Shown here piece after piece: positions 27,017 to 35,791 of a stretch of DNA of 64,000 nt. Location: positions 124,001 through 188,000 of the forward strand of contig DATGXG010000045.1 of assembly GCA_035299085.1 (NCBI GenBank), given 5' to 3'. Within the stretch, counting starts at the first letter, position 1. The number at the start of each line of letters is the position of its first letter. The notes beneath the pieces are model-generated. The model saw only the letters and a list, made by a program, of their open reading frames with translations, had not been told where the DNA came from and did not search any database. The translations under genes were made by a program, and so were the position numbers. The stretch comes from Bacteroidales bacterium. Its GTDB lineage: Bacteria; Bacteroidota; Bacteroidia; Bacteroidales; UBA10428.

Positions 27017-28042
27017 CTATGAACGTTGGATTGTATTTTTTCCGATGACCGATTTCATTCTGAAATAAAGGGTTTCTCCCCTCATAATATCTTGTGCCGG
27101 AAGTCCTCTCTCCTCCATGGGAATGCGCTGAATATTCCTTGCGATCATGTCATACTTAAGTCCGGCGCATCCGAATGTAAAATCAGCCAATGGAGGTTGC
27201 GAATTGAGAACGCGGTCAAAAAATTCCTGCCTGACACCAAAATCGGTAAAAGGAAAGGAAAAAAGACGCACAGGTGGTGAAAAGTTTTGCCACACATAAT
27301 CGGTGCTTTCTTTTATCTGTGCAAGCTGATCTTCGGTGTTCAGTGAACTGAATACGGGATGATCAACACTGTGAGAGCCGAAAATGAAGCCTTTGCCCGA
27401 CAAAGTCCGGATCTGTTCAGCATCCAGATAAGGTTTTTCATGCTTCAGATAACTTTCAAAATCAACATCCAGGAGGATGGCGATTTCATCCATAGCTGAC
27501 CTGTTTTCATATGATATACTCAGAAGAAACTTTCCGTCATGATCGAAATGGAGGTTATATGAGGTGATTAGCTTGTGTATACTGCTGATTGTTGCATTTG
27601 AAATATTCCTTTCATTAAAGACTTCCTTAAGAATGCCGGCCTTGTACCTGTAAAAAAGCCCTGTATTGCCTATAAAGGCAGTATTCAGAAAACAAATCGC
27701 CGGTAATCCCTTTTTCAGTAAAATCGGGGCGATGACATCATAAAATTGTCTTAGTCCGTCGTCAAAAGTCAGAACAAATGTGTTTTCCCTGAATTTTCCC
27801 TGTTTTAAAGAATTTACAAGTTCAAGCGGATCAACCGGGGTAAAGTTCATGAGGAAAAAATCAAGATCCCTTTCGAATTGCTTAACTGATTTTATTGGGT
27901 ACAGGTGTTTGATGTGAATCAGTTCGTCATCAGAGACTGCATGATACACGGGAAACAAACACGCTTTTCTTGCCGGTGATAAAAGCAGATTATCCGGGAG
28001 GAACCTGAAAGCGCCGGCTATTTGCAGGAATACGTCTTTCAT
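27017..28042 (-). CDS. Polysaccharide deacetylase (NodB-like) family protein
   Basis: A 341-residue protein, probably cytoplasmic or membrane-associated (no signal peptide). The NodB motifs are TFDDGLRQFYD (motif 1, metal-binding Asp pair) and GSHSVDHPVFS (motif 2, HxxxH-like). FSFPFTDFG resembles motif 3. Members remove N- or O-acetyl groups from glycans such as peptidoglycan or capsule. The following GNAT-like gene begins one base after its stop. Divergent gap 28043-28243 (about 200 bp to the next gene) holds no clear promoter. Confidence 0.82.
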   Translation of the reverse strand: MKDVFLQIAGAFRFLPDNLLLSPARKACLFPVYHAVSDDELIHIKHLYPIKSVKQFERDLDFFLMNFTPVDPLELVNSLKQGKFRENTFVLTFDDGLRQFYDVIAPILLKKGLPAICFLNTAFIGNTGLFYRYKAGILKEVFNERNISNATISSIHKLITSYNLHFDHDGKFLLSISYENRSAMDEIAILLDVDFESYLKHEKPYLDAEQIRTLSGKGFIFGSHSVDHPVFSSLNTEDQLAQIKESTDYVWQNFSPPVRLFSFPFTDFGVRQEFFDRVLNSQPPLADFTFGCAGLKYDMIARNIQRIPMEERGLPAQDIMRGETLYFRMKSVIGKNTIQRS

Positions 28043-28273
28043 ATATAGATTTTGCCGGTGATCATGCAGGACTGCACAAAGTTCAAAATGAACCTTTTAT
28101 AAATAACGTTGTTTTCCATACCAGAAAATGCTTACAGATCAGTGATTTTAGGTGCAAGGAATGTTAAACAGTAATAAAATTAACACTTTTTATGACAATC
28201 ATTTTTACAATCTCACAATTTAAGGGATGTTTAAAAAGTTGATTTGATTATATTGCTCAAAGAAAAATTGCGC

Positions 28274-28801
28274 ATGAAAGGGAAGTTGCTGATTGTAATG
28301 TTTCCGGTTTTATTAATTGCATCATTTACTTATTCCCAGGACGTTCAGGTTATTTTTGATGATGCTCCGGAAGTACATGGAAAAGATTCTTCATTTGCCA
28401 GAACAGAGCAGACCGGAGTTATTGATGACACACTTCGCCTGCTGATTGTTGAAAAAGCCAGGGAGTTTATCGGTGTCAATTATAAATGGGGTCAGTCAAA
28501 TCCCGATGCATTTGACTGTTCAGGCTATGTTAAGTACGTTTACGGCCAATTTGGTTATACGCTGCCCCATTCTTCAATTGAGCAATTTCATTCAAGCAAA
28601 CGGCTTGCCGGAACGAAGGCAAAACCCGGTGACCTTGTGTTTTTTATTACAAGGGGTCACAGGGTTTCTCATGTAGGGATATACCTGGGAGATAACTCAT
28701 TTATTCATGCACCTCGAACCGGAAGACAGGTATCCATTGATTCCCTTGATAACATATATTTTAAAAAGCACCTGGCAGGTTTCGGGAACATCATCAATTA
28801 G
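28274..28801 (+). CDS. NlpC/P60 family endopeptidase
   Basis: A 175-residue secreted protein read from the ATG at 28274 (10 upstream codons are not leader-like). The signal peptide ends near TYSQ. The NlpC/P60 domain (residues ~65-170) shows FDCSGYVKYVYGQFG (catalytic Cys), HVGIYLGDNSFIHA (His) and a later polar residue. Such enzymes cleave peptidoglycan stem peptides in the periplasm. There is no SH3 or LysM cell-wall-binding domain, so it is minimal for the family. The stop lies two bases from the convergent CotH gene stop. Confidence 0.88.
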   Translation: MKGKLLIVMFPVLLIASFTYSQDVQVIFDDAPEVHGKDSSFARTEQTGVIDDTLRLLIVEKAREFIGVNYKWGQSNPDAFDCSGYVKYVYGQFGYTLPHSSIEQFHSSKRLAGTKAKPGDLVFFITRGHRVSHVGIYLGDNSFIHAPRTGRQVSIDSLDNIYFKKHLAGFGNIIN

Positions 28802-28803
28802 AA

Positions 28804-31005
28804 TTATTCCACCAGGGCTTTAAGTGTAAGTTCACTCAATCCATCTGAAATTTTCACCAGGTATAAGCCCGGATTGGCTGCGAAAGTCTTAAACAGATAA
28901 CTTTCATTTCCGGCTATTCCGGAGTCAATGGTTATACCGGCCAAATTTACAATCGATATTGCTACTTTATGATGTTCCGGATTTCTCAATTCTACAGTAA
29001 TTGAACCACGACCGGGATTCGGACGGATGGTCGCCGAAAATGACTGTGATTGCTCATCCGGATTTTCGGTTACAGTGCAGGTTCCGGGCATATTTGCATC
29101 AAGCCACTCAATCCGGTTGAGTATCCAGGTTCTCAGGTAGTTCACATCTTCGAAGTAGCTGTTACCTACAAAAGCATTGGGCCATACGTACATACCGTGA
29201 ATCGGCCACTGTGTAAAATTTCGGTTCTGTGCATCTCCGATAGAATCAGTATATGCATTTATTATATCGGAAATCGATTCGTCGGAAAGGACCCCTTCAC
29301 GGAGAGCTGACCATCTGCATTTCAGATTGTCGGTAAAATAACTGTCCAACATAAATCGTGTCCACCACAAGGGTGTTCCCCATCCGTCTGCTATTATCGG
29401 GTAATTCCATCCTTCAGTTACCGAAGCATCATAATAATCAGCGTTTCCGAAAGCAAGGTCATAATCCCAAACCGGTCCCATATGAATACGCGGATCCCTG
29501 TCATCCCTGTCTTTATATAAAAATGTGCTTAACCTGTAGCCATCCACATTCTTGCTCATTTCAACCAGGATAAAATAATCAATGAAAGAAATGACATCAA
29601 TATAGGGCCTGTATCCGGTGTAAGGATCCCTGTAATTCTGCGCAAACAAGGCATCCTCAAAATGAGTGACTTTGTTTTTGATATAATTCATCTGAACAGG
29701 AAGGATGTTTTCCCATTTAGGGTAGTGCCAGGCAAAAAATGGTCCTATCCCCTGGCTGCCACTGCCCAGGTGCGGTGAATACCACCCGTCGAGATAGCTG
29801 CCGTCAGCTGAACGGTCGATTTTAATTATATAGCCTCCTGTGAGGTCATATCCGGATATATCCGTACTGTCGAGCACAGCAATATTTACCCGGTTACTGT
29901 CGCGCTTGATTTTTTCCATCATCACGTAAACACCCTGGTACTGGTTGTCAACAAAAAGTTCGCAAAACCTGGTTCTCGGGGCATAATGGCCCATCCGTCT
30001 GGATAAATCGTACGCCAGTTTATTTCTTACGAGCGACTTATCTGAATATGGCCCGTGCATGACCCAGTCGGCTTCCACAGGCATTCCAAGCAGTGAAACA
30101 GCGGAATCAGTTCCTGATATTGTTCTCGTTTCAAATCCGTAATTTTTTTTGGGAAACATCATGGATGAGGAGCCCCTGTATTCTATTCCGGCTTTGCCTT
30201 TATAGCCATTCCACGGATCATCGGGTTTATTCAGATTTCCTGCGCCATTATCCACAATGCCGAAGTCAACCATCACCTTAACCTCTGATCCGATACTTGT
30301 TCCGTTTGTTTTAACCATAACAAGCGGCAGAGTGGATCCCTGGAACCCGGTATACGGTGCAGCAAACCAATACGGCACATCCCTGTAAATACGATCTGTA
30401 GTTGTAATGCCTGCTGATAAATATGGTATACAGCTGAGGTCACTTGAAGCACTGCCAAAATTATTGACCTGGATGGCAAGGATATTTTGTCCGTTTTTTA
30501 AACAGGAAGCCAGTTTTTGTTTTGAAATAAGGAAGGATGGAGGTACCTGTCCCTGGTAAATGACCGCTTCATGATCGGTGGTCGGTTGTGAAAATGCCGG
30601 ATCATCACCAGCATTGCCCATATTGAAGCGTACAACCTCTGTACCGTTGATCCAGGCTATGAAACCATCATCATAGTCCATGTTAAGTACAGCTGTTGCA
30701 ATAAGCGAAGTATCGGTAACATCAAAAGCAATTCTGATCTGAATAGAAACAGGATAAGGCGGATTCGGAACTACGGTGGCATCATCATTATCGGCATATC
30801 CGAAACCTCCTGGTCCCCGGAGCCATGAAGAATCGTCAAAAGAAGGCAGATACCAACCGGCATCCGGGTATGTACCGGTATTAATATTATAACGCCAGGT
30901 GTCGTCCGCATAAATGATGGACTCCCAGTGATCAGCTACCTGTGAAAATGCGTGGTTCAGTAAGAAAATAGTGAGGACAGAGCAAAATAGTATTTGTTTC
31001 CGCAT
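28804..31005 (-). CDS. CotH kinase family protein with T9SS type A sorting domain
   Basis: A 733-residue secreted protein. The signal peptide ends AFSQ. Residues ~20-180 form a lectin-like beta-sandwich with DDGFIAWINGTEVVRFN. Residues ~210-600 form the CotH domain: GIEYRGSSSMMFPKKNYGFE, DWVMHGPYSDKSLVRNKLAYDL, GVYVMMEKIKRD and MGPVWDYDLAFGN. CotH-like enzymes are atypical kinases that phosphorylate secreted proteins in spore formers. The C-terminal ~70 residues (RPNPGRGSITVEL...GLYLVKISDG) form a Por secretion tail, so it is exported by T9SS to the surface. Confidence 0.88.
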   Translation of the reverse strand: MRKQILFCSVLTIFLLNHAFSQVADHWESIIYADDTWRYNINTGTYPDAGWYLPSFDDSSWLRGPGGFGYADNDDATVVPNPPYPVSIQIRIAFDVTDTSLIATAVLNMDYDDGFIAWINGTEVVRFNMGNAGDDPAFSQPTTDHEAVIYQGQVPPSFLISKQKLASCLKNGQNILAIQVNNFGSASSDLSCIPYLSAGITTTDRIYRDVPYWFAAPYTGFQGSTLPLVMVKTNGTSIGSEVKVMVDFGIVDNGAGNLNKPDDPWNGYKGKAGIEYRGSSSMMFPKKNYGFETRTISGTDSAVSLLGMPVEADWVMHGPYSDKSLVRNKLAYDLSRRMGHYAPRTRFCELFVDNQYQGVYVMMEKIKRDSNRVNIAVLDSTDISGYDLTGGYIIKIDRSADGSYLDGWYSPHLGSGSQGIGPFFAWHYPKWENILPVQMNYIKNKVTHFEDALFAQNYRDPYTGYRPYIDVISFIDYFILVEMSKNVDGYRLSTFLYKDRDDRDPRIHMGPVWDYDLAFGNADYYDASVTEGWNYPIIADGWGTPLWWTRFMLDSYFTDNLKCRWSALREGVLSDESISDIINAYTDSIGDAQNRNFTQWPIHGMYVWPNAFVGNSYFEDVNYLRTWILNRIEWLDANMPGTCTVTENPDEQSQSFSATIRPNPGRGSITVELRNPEHHKVAISIVNLAGITIDSGIAGNESYLFKTFAANPGLYLVKISDGLSELTLKALVE

Positions 31006-31042
31006 AAAATGAGATTGAAATACCTATCGTACGAAAATCTGA

Positions 31043-31447
31043 TCAATAAGTCTCGTATTTATAAGTTTTCTTAGAGAGAATATGATTGCTTCCATCATAC
31101 ACTGTTTTTTCAGTCTTCAGATTTTTATCATACACATAAACGATGATCTTTATCTTTTTGCCTGAAGGATCAAGCTCTGTCTCCTGGGTCTTATTGTTGT
31201 TTTCATCATACTTATAGGTGAAATGCCTGTCAATTTTACCTTCCTTGTATTCTATCTCTTCAATTAAATTTCCTTTCTGATCATAAGTAACCATGCTTTC
31301 CAAGTTTACTTTGCCGGCAGTTCCCTTTTCCCATTTCTGTTCATATGTTTTAATGGTTTTGAGATTATTATTTACGGCTTTTTTGTCCTGTGCCTGAATA
31401 CCAACCGGCCAGAAGATTGCCAGTGCGATGATGAAAATTTTATTCAT
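31043..31447 (-). CDS. Small secreted protein with YD/RHS-like beta-strand repeats
   Basis: A 134-residue protein with a signal peptide (residues 1-19, ending GIQAQ). The remainder is four repeated strands of the type VTYDQKGNLIEEIEYKEGKI, FTYKYDENNNKTQETEL and YVYDKNLKTEKTVYDG, the pattern of YD/RHS-like or DUF-type toast-rack repeats that Bacteroidota often export. No catalytic motif is seen. It is divergent from the Gfo/Idh/MocA dehydrogenase gene and follows the CotH gene with a 37-bp gap that holds no clear hairpin. Confidence 0.6.
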   Translation of the reverse strand: MNKIFIIALAIFWPVGIQAQDKKAVNNNLKTIKTYEQKWEKGTAGKVNLESMVTYDQKGNLIEEIEYKEGKIDRHFTYKYDENNNKTQETELDPSGKKIKIIVYVYDKNLKTEKTVYDGSNHILSKKTYKYETY

Positions 31448-31539
31448 GATGGTTAAATTTTAGCTGACGATGATACGAAGAAATAAGCAGGAATTCAAAA
31501 AAGATATCACCAGTATTTCTTTTGTAAAAGATGAAAATG

Positions 31540-31547
31540 TAAATTTG
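31540..31547 (+). promoter_or_regulatory. Candidate Bacteroidota -7 promoter element
   Basis: TAAATTTG matches the TAnnTTTG consensus 23 bp before the ATG of the oxidoreductase gene. A TTTG at 31521-31524 lies 15 bp upstream, shorter than the usual spacing. Confidence 0.4.
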
Positions 31548-31570
31548 ATAAAAGCCTTAATTTTTATTTT

Positions 31571-32761
31571 ATGACAAAGATAGCCATGCTGGGTGCCGGT
31601 TTTATCGGCGATTTTTATACGTTTTCACTTCACGGTCAGCGAAGCCGTGACCGGGTTGAAATTATTTACTCAAGAGATGACGCCAGGGGCAAAGCATTTG
31701 CTATGAAGCACGGTATTCCCAAATGGACGACATCCATGAAAGCTGCTGTAGAAGACCCTGACATAGATATTGTAGTTATAGCGCTTCCTAATAATCTTCA
31801 CCTTGAAGCGGTGAAACTGGCAGCTGCCGCCCGGAAAGCCGTTCTCTGCACAAAACCATTGGGATGCAATGCCGATGAAGCAAAGCAGATGCTGGATGCA
31901 GCTGAGAAAGCAGGTATTATGCACGGTTACCTTGAAGACCTGGTTTATACGCCCAAAACACTGAAAGCGGTACAATCAGTGCGCTCAGGAGCTATCGGAC
32001 AGGTTACATGGGCAAGATCAAGAGAAACACACCCCGGCCCGCACAGTGCGTGGTTCTGGACAAAAGACATATCCGGCGGTGGAGTTTTGCTCGATATGGG
32101 TTGCCATTGCATCGAAATATCCAGGAATTACATTGGAAAAAATATAAGACCGGTTGAAGTGATGTGCTGGGCTGATACCCTTGTTAAACCCATCGAAGCC
32201 GAGGACAATGCACTGGGTTGGGTAAAATATGAAAACGGAGCCATTGGCCAGTTTGAAGTCAGCTGGTCATTCAGAGGCGGTATGGATCTGCGTGATGAAG
32301 TGATGGGAACAGAAGGCACCATTTGGGTAAACAATTTTATGAGAACCGGGTTTGAAATGTTCACTGCAGGCGGAAAGGGCAGTTATGTAGCTGAAAAAGC
32401 AGAGACTGAAAAGGGATGGCTTTTCCCTGTTGGTGACGAAGTGGTTGAGCTGGGTTATACCGATATGTTTACTGACATGTTCAGCTCATTTGAAAATAAA
32501 AAGGAACCCAAAGAAACATTTTATGATGGCTACATTGTGAATGAGATTATGGATGCCTGTTACCGGTCATCCAGATCAAAGAAATGGGAACCTGTAAAAA
32601 CCGAAATCTGGCTGGGAAATGAAAAAACGGATCCCATCAACGCATTGAAAGAATTTGATGCAAATCACCTTCTTGTAAAGCAGGAAACCTTACCCGACGG
32701 CAAGGTGAAATTGATCCTTAAGCATAAAAATACCGGTGTTATAAGTCAGAGGTTTGTTTGA
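31571..32761 (+). CDS. Gfo/Idh/MocA family oxidoreductase
   Basis: A 396-residue cytoplasmic enzyme. The N-terminal Rossmann domain starts [14 protein letters not shown] (GxGxxG) and has [20 protein letters not shown] and the conserved CTKPLG lysine-proline pair. The C-terminal domain has [22 protein letters not shown], the conserved DxGxH substrate-binding motif. Members oxidise or epimerise sugars and inositols with NAD(P). The exact substrate cannot be read; a sugar role fits the nearby polysaccharide genes. No partner isomerase or transporter is adjacent. It is monocistronic. Confidence 0.85.
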   Translation: MTKIAMLGAGFIGDFYTFSLHGQRSRDRVEIIYSRDDARGKAFAMKHGIPKWTTSMKAAVEDPDIDIVVIALPNNLHLEAVKLAAAARKAVLCTKPLGCNADEAKQMLDAAEKAGIMHGYLEDLVYTPKTLKAVQSVRSGAIGQVTWARSRETHPGPHSAWFWTKDISGGGVLLDMGCHCIEISRNYIGKNIRPVEVMCWADTLVKPIEAEDNALGWVKYENGAIGQFEVSWSFRGGMDLRDEVMGTEGTIWVNNFMRTGFEMFTAGGKGSYVAEKAETEKGWLFPVGDEVVELGYTDMFTDMFSSFENKKEPKETFYDGYIVNEIMDACYRSSRSKKWEPVKTEIWLGNEKTDPINALKEFDANHLLVKQETLPDGKVKLILKHKNTGVISQRFV

Positions 32762-32790
32762 GGTTTGAGGTTTGAGGTTTGAGGTTTGGG
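32755..32790 (+). repeat. TGAGGTT heptanucleotide tandem repeat
   Basis: About four to five copies of TGAGGTT begin at the stop codon of the oxidoreductase gene (TTTGTTTGAGGTTTGAGGTT) and run to about 32789. It is a short microsatellite in intergenic DNA. Confidence 0.8.
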
Positions 32791-32822
32791 TTAAACTTCG
32801 TTAATCTTAAATCAGTTACCTA

Positions 32823-32901
32823 TACCCTTCAAGGGTGTCTTTTATTTCTGTAACTCTCTATCTACTGATATTATAAAAGGAATCGGTACCCTTCAAGGGT
32901 G
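32823..32901. repeat. Duplicated palindrome TACCCTTCAAGGGTG
   Basis: The 15-mer TACCCTTCAAGGGTG occurs at 32823-32837 and again at 32887-32901. Each copy contains ACCCTT-C-AAGGGT, a perfect 6-bp dyad around one base. They lie in the 196 bp before the membrane-protein/winged-helix/CreD operon and may be operator pairs or weak hairpins. Confidence 0.6.
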
Positions 32902-32957
32902 AAACCATTTGGAGAATAAAAATAATATTCGTTACTTTGTCATTCAAAGTACTTTTT

Positions 32958-33587
32958 ATGGCACAAAATAAGGAACCCATACAGCAGCTAAATGAAATCC
33001 GCGATTTGATGGAACGCTCATCGAGATTCATTTCGTTGAGCGGTTTATCAGGCATTTCAGCAGGAATTATTGCCCTTATCGGCACAGTGGCAGTTTATAT
33101 ATACCTTGATTATAATCTTGAGTTTTTCAACTTAAGGGATTTTGAACCGGGCGACTATCGCTGGTTATATATCCTTGCCGGTGCCCTTGTAGTCCTTGTT
33201 GTTGCACTCATTGCAGCAGTCTTTTTTACCACTCGCAGAGCCAGGAGCAAGGGACTGAAGGTATGGGACCGGACCGCCCGCCGGCTTGTGATTAATCTGT
33301 GCCTGCCGCTTGCTACAGGCGGAATCTTTTGCGGCCTGCTTGCCTATTATGGACTTTTTTTCCTCATCCTACCGTCAACCCTGATTTATTACGGTCTGGC
33401 CCTTTTAAATGCAGGAAAGTACACTTTTAACGAAATCAGGCTGCTAGGGATTTTTGAAACAGTCCTGGGACTTATCTCAGGATTTTTACCCGATTATGCC
33501 CTGCTTATCTGGGCTTTCGGATTCGGGTTTCTACATATAGTTTACGGTTCGTTCATGTATAACCGCTACGAAAAATCTGAATCGTGA
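32958..33587 (+). CDS. Membrane protein of the CreD operon
   Basis: A 209-residue protein read from the ATG at 32958 (the longer ORF adds seven weak residues). A short cytoplasmic start (IQQLNEIRDLMERSSRFISL) is followed by about six membrane helices (YILAGALVVLVVALIAAVFF, LLAYYGLFFLILPSTLIYYG and others). It has no recognised enzymatic motif. The stop TGA overlaps the GTG start of the winged-helix gene, which in turn precedes creD. This three-gene set recurs in Bacteroidota, so the protein probably acts with CreD or its regulator. Confidence 0.7.
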   Translation: MAQNKEPIQQLNEIRDLMERSSRFISLSGLSGISAGIIALIGTVAVYIYLDYNLEFFNLRDFEPGDYRWLYILAGALVVLVVALIAAVFFTTRRARSKGLKVWDRTARRLVINLCLPLATGGIFCGLLAYYGLFFLILPSTLIYYGLALLNAGKYTFNEIRLLGIFETVLGLISGFLPDYALLIWAFGFGFLHIVYGSFMYNRYEKSES

Positions 33588-33880
33588 AAGAGATTATTTC
33601 AAAGCTGAATAAGCAGTTCGAAAACCGTATACGATTAGGCATAATGTCAATCCTTATGGTTAACGACACGATTGACTTCATCAGCCTGCGCGAACTGCTG
33701 GATGTGACTGATGGTAACCTGGCCAGTCACCTCACCGCGCTTGAAAAGAACGGTCTTATTGAAGTGCATAAGCAGTTCGTTGGTAAAAAACCAAATACAA
33801 CATTCAGTGTGACAGACTATGGCCGGAAAGCCTTTTCAGAACATCTTGAAAACTTATCAAAATTATTAACCAAAAAATAA
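33584..33880 (+). CDS. Winged-helix transcriptional regulator (HTH_34 type)
   Basis: A 98-residue protein starting with GTG (33584) that overlaps the previous stop by four bases. It shows the whole HTH_34 (PF13601-like) pattern: IRLGIMSILMVNDTIDFISLRELLDVTDGNLASHLTALEKNGLI, KKPNTTFSVTDYGRKAF. It probably represses or activates its own operon; the duplicated TACCCTTCAAGGGTG dyads upstream are the natural candidate sites. It is small, with no ligand-binding domain visible. Confidence 0.88.
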   Translation: MKEIISKLNKQFENRIRLGIMSILMVNDTIDFISLRELLDVTDGNLASHLTALEKNGLIEVHKQFVGKKPNTTFSVTDYGRKAFSEHLENLSKLLTKK

Positions 33881-33935
33881 TTCTATTTTTTTATTCATTC
33901 ACTCTGTATTTCAAAGTACTTTTAAAATTAAAATT

Positions 33936-35246
33936 ATGGAAACATTAGAAAAATCAGTGAGCGGTTTCTTCAGCTCCGTCGGATTCAAGCTCGGACTTAT
34001 CGGTTTTCTTTCTCTTCTTCTGCTGATTCCTGCAGCGATGATTCTTGACCTGATCAGGGAACGGCAGCAGCGCCGGACAGAAACCATCAATGAAGTATCG
34101 TCGTCATGGGGAAATTCACAGACTATTACAGGTCCCGTTTTAACCATTCCTTATCAGAGCCTTCATAAGAATGGTAAGGAGTCCTACACTGTTACGGAAT
34201 ATGCCCATTTTTTGCCGGATAACCTTACTGTTGAGGGTACAGTATTACCGGAGGAACGGCACAGGGGAATATATACTGTAACCTTATATAATGCAAGGCT
34301 TCATGTGAAAGGACACTTCTCAGCCCTCGACCTGAAAAACCTGAATCTGAATCTGGCTGGCAGGAATAAGGCGTATATTGAAATCGGCATACCCGATATG
34401 CGGGGTATAAATAAGAACATTAGTATCCAATGGGGCGATACAACGGTTCCTGTTATTCCCGGCTTGAAAACCAACGATTTCGCTGAATCCGGGATTCACG
34501 CGATAGTAATGGCTGATCCTTCGTCAGGAGCTGAGTTTTCCTTTGATCTTGACCTGAATGGAAGCCAGTCGGTTAATTTTGTCCCCATCGGAAAAGAAAC
34601 CAGTGTTCATCTTACTTCTCCATGGTCATCTCCAAGCTTCAGCGGATCATTTCTTCCGGATAGCAATAAGGTGAATGAAAAAGGATTCGAAGCAACCTGG
34701 AATATCCTGGAAATTAACAGAAATTATCCCCAGCAGTGGATCAACAATAACTATTCAATTAAAGAATCCGCTTTCGGTGTTGACTTACTAACACCGGTGG
34801 ACACTTACCAGAAATCAGAACGTTCGGCAAAGTATGCCATACTTTTTATCGGCCTAACTTTTCTTGTATTCTTTTTCGCAGAAATTATGACCGGCATCCG
34901 TGTTCACCCTGTGAGTTACATTTTATCAGGTTTTGCGTTAACCATATTCTATTCGTTGCTCATAGCCCTGGCGGAGTATTTACCTTTCAATCTATCCTAT
35001 TTTGTGGCTGCGCTTGTAATCCTTATGATGATGGGCCTGTACACACACTCGATCTATAGAATCAGGAAGGTAACCCTTACGGTTTGCCTGGCACTAATAT
35101 CGCTGTATACCTTTTTGTTTGTCATTCTGCAGCTTTCGGATTATTCACTGCTTTTCGGAAATATTGGCCTAATAATCATTCTCGGGATTATTATGTATTT
35201 CTCAAGAAAAATAGACTGGTATTCCACGACTAAAAAAAGAGTATGA
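33936..35246 (+). CDS. creD: CreD family inner-membrane protein
   Basis: A 436-residue inner-membrane protein. One N-terminal helix (residues ~18-38) is followed by a large periplasmic region (about 40-295) with GPVLTIPYQ, WGDTTVPVIPGL and SFSGSFLPDSNKV, then five C-terminal helices (IMTGIRVHPVSYILSGFALTIFYSLLIALAEYLPFNLSYF and others). This is the CreD/colicin E2 tolerance family. CreD is linked to envelope integrity and beta-lactam response in gamma-proteobacteria, where CreBC regulates it; here a winged-helix gene lies upstream instead. It overlaps the next gene by four bases. Confidence 0.88.
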   Translation: METLEKSVSGFFSSVGFKLGLIGFLSLLLLIPAAMILDLIRERQQRRTETINEVSSSWGNSQTITGPVLTIPYQSLHKNGKESYTVTEYAHFLPDNLTVEGTVLPEERHRGIYTVTLYNARLHVKGHFSALDLKNLNLNLAGRNKAYIEIGIPDMRGINKNISIQWGDTTVPVIPGLKTNDFAESGIHAIVMADPSSGAEFSFDLDLNGSQSVNFVPIGKETSVHLTSPWSSPSFSGSFLPDSNKVNEKGFEATWNILEINRNYPQQWINNNYSIKESAFGVDLLTPVDTYQKSERSAKYAILFIGLTFLVFFFAEIMTGIRVHPVSYILSGFALTIFYSLLIALAEYLPFNLSYFVAALVILMMMGLYTHSIYRIRKVTLTVCLALISLYTFLFVILQLSDYSLLFGNIGLIIILGIIMYFSRKIDWYSTTKKRV

Positions 35247-35746
35247 TGAATGCATTCCGTTTATTTTATTTGCTGCTTTTCTTTGGAATTACAGCAGGCT
35301 GCAAGAATCAGATCATCGGCCTCAATGAAAGCATACGCCATGACGATTTCGAGTACAGCGTTACAGGTTTTGAAAAGGCCGATTCTATTCAATCGGAAAA
35401 ATCATGGATATATCCGGCAGGCCGGTTTGTTATTGTTCACTACAGAGTTCAGAACAACGCACTCAGAGTGGATCATAAATGGGATAATACAATTGCCTAT
35501 GTGATGACTGAAAAAGGAAGCATATTTGAAAACAACACTGCTTTGCAGAAGACCTATAATTCATTACATCCATTTAACTGGCAAAAGGAATATATCACGG
35601 AACATGGAGATTCACAGGAAACCATATTAATATTTGATGTTCCGCGAAATGCAAAGAATCTTTACGTGATGGTCCGAGGATATATGCTCATGGGTGACGT
35701 GCTGAATCTGAATGAATTCAAGAGGATCAGGATAAAACTATACTGA
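35243..35746 (+). CDS. DUF4352-like lipoprotein
   Basis: A 167-residue protein overlapping the creD stop by four bases (ATGATG, either ATG can start). The signal peptide ends in ITAGC (Cys20), so a lipoprotein. The body has the DUF4352 style of a beta-sandwich, with FEYSVTGFEKADSI, GRFVIVHYRVQNNA and QETILIFDVPRNAKNLYVMVRG. Members are envelope proteins of unknown role in Gram-positives and others. It is probably translated with creD. Confidence 0.65.
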   Translation: MMNAFRLFYLLLFFGITAGCKNQIIGLNESIRHDDFEYSVTGFEKADSIQSEKSWIYPAGRFVIVHYRVQNNALRVDHKWDNTIAYVMTEKGSIFENNTALQKTYNSLHPFNWQKEYITEHGDSQETILIFDVPRNAKNLYVMVRGYMLMGDVLNLNEFKRIRIKLY

Positions 35747-35791
35747 CGACAGCTTACTGCAGAAGAATAATTAACTTCGCGCAGTTATTGT

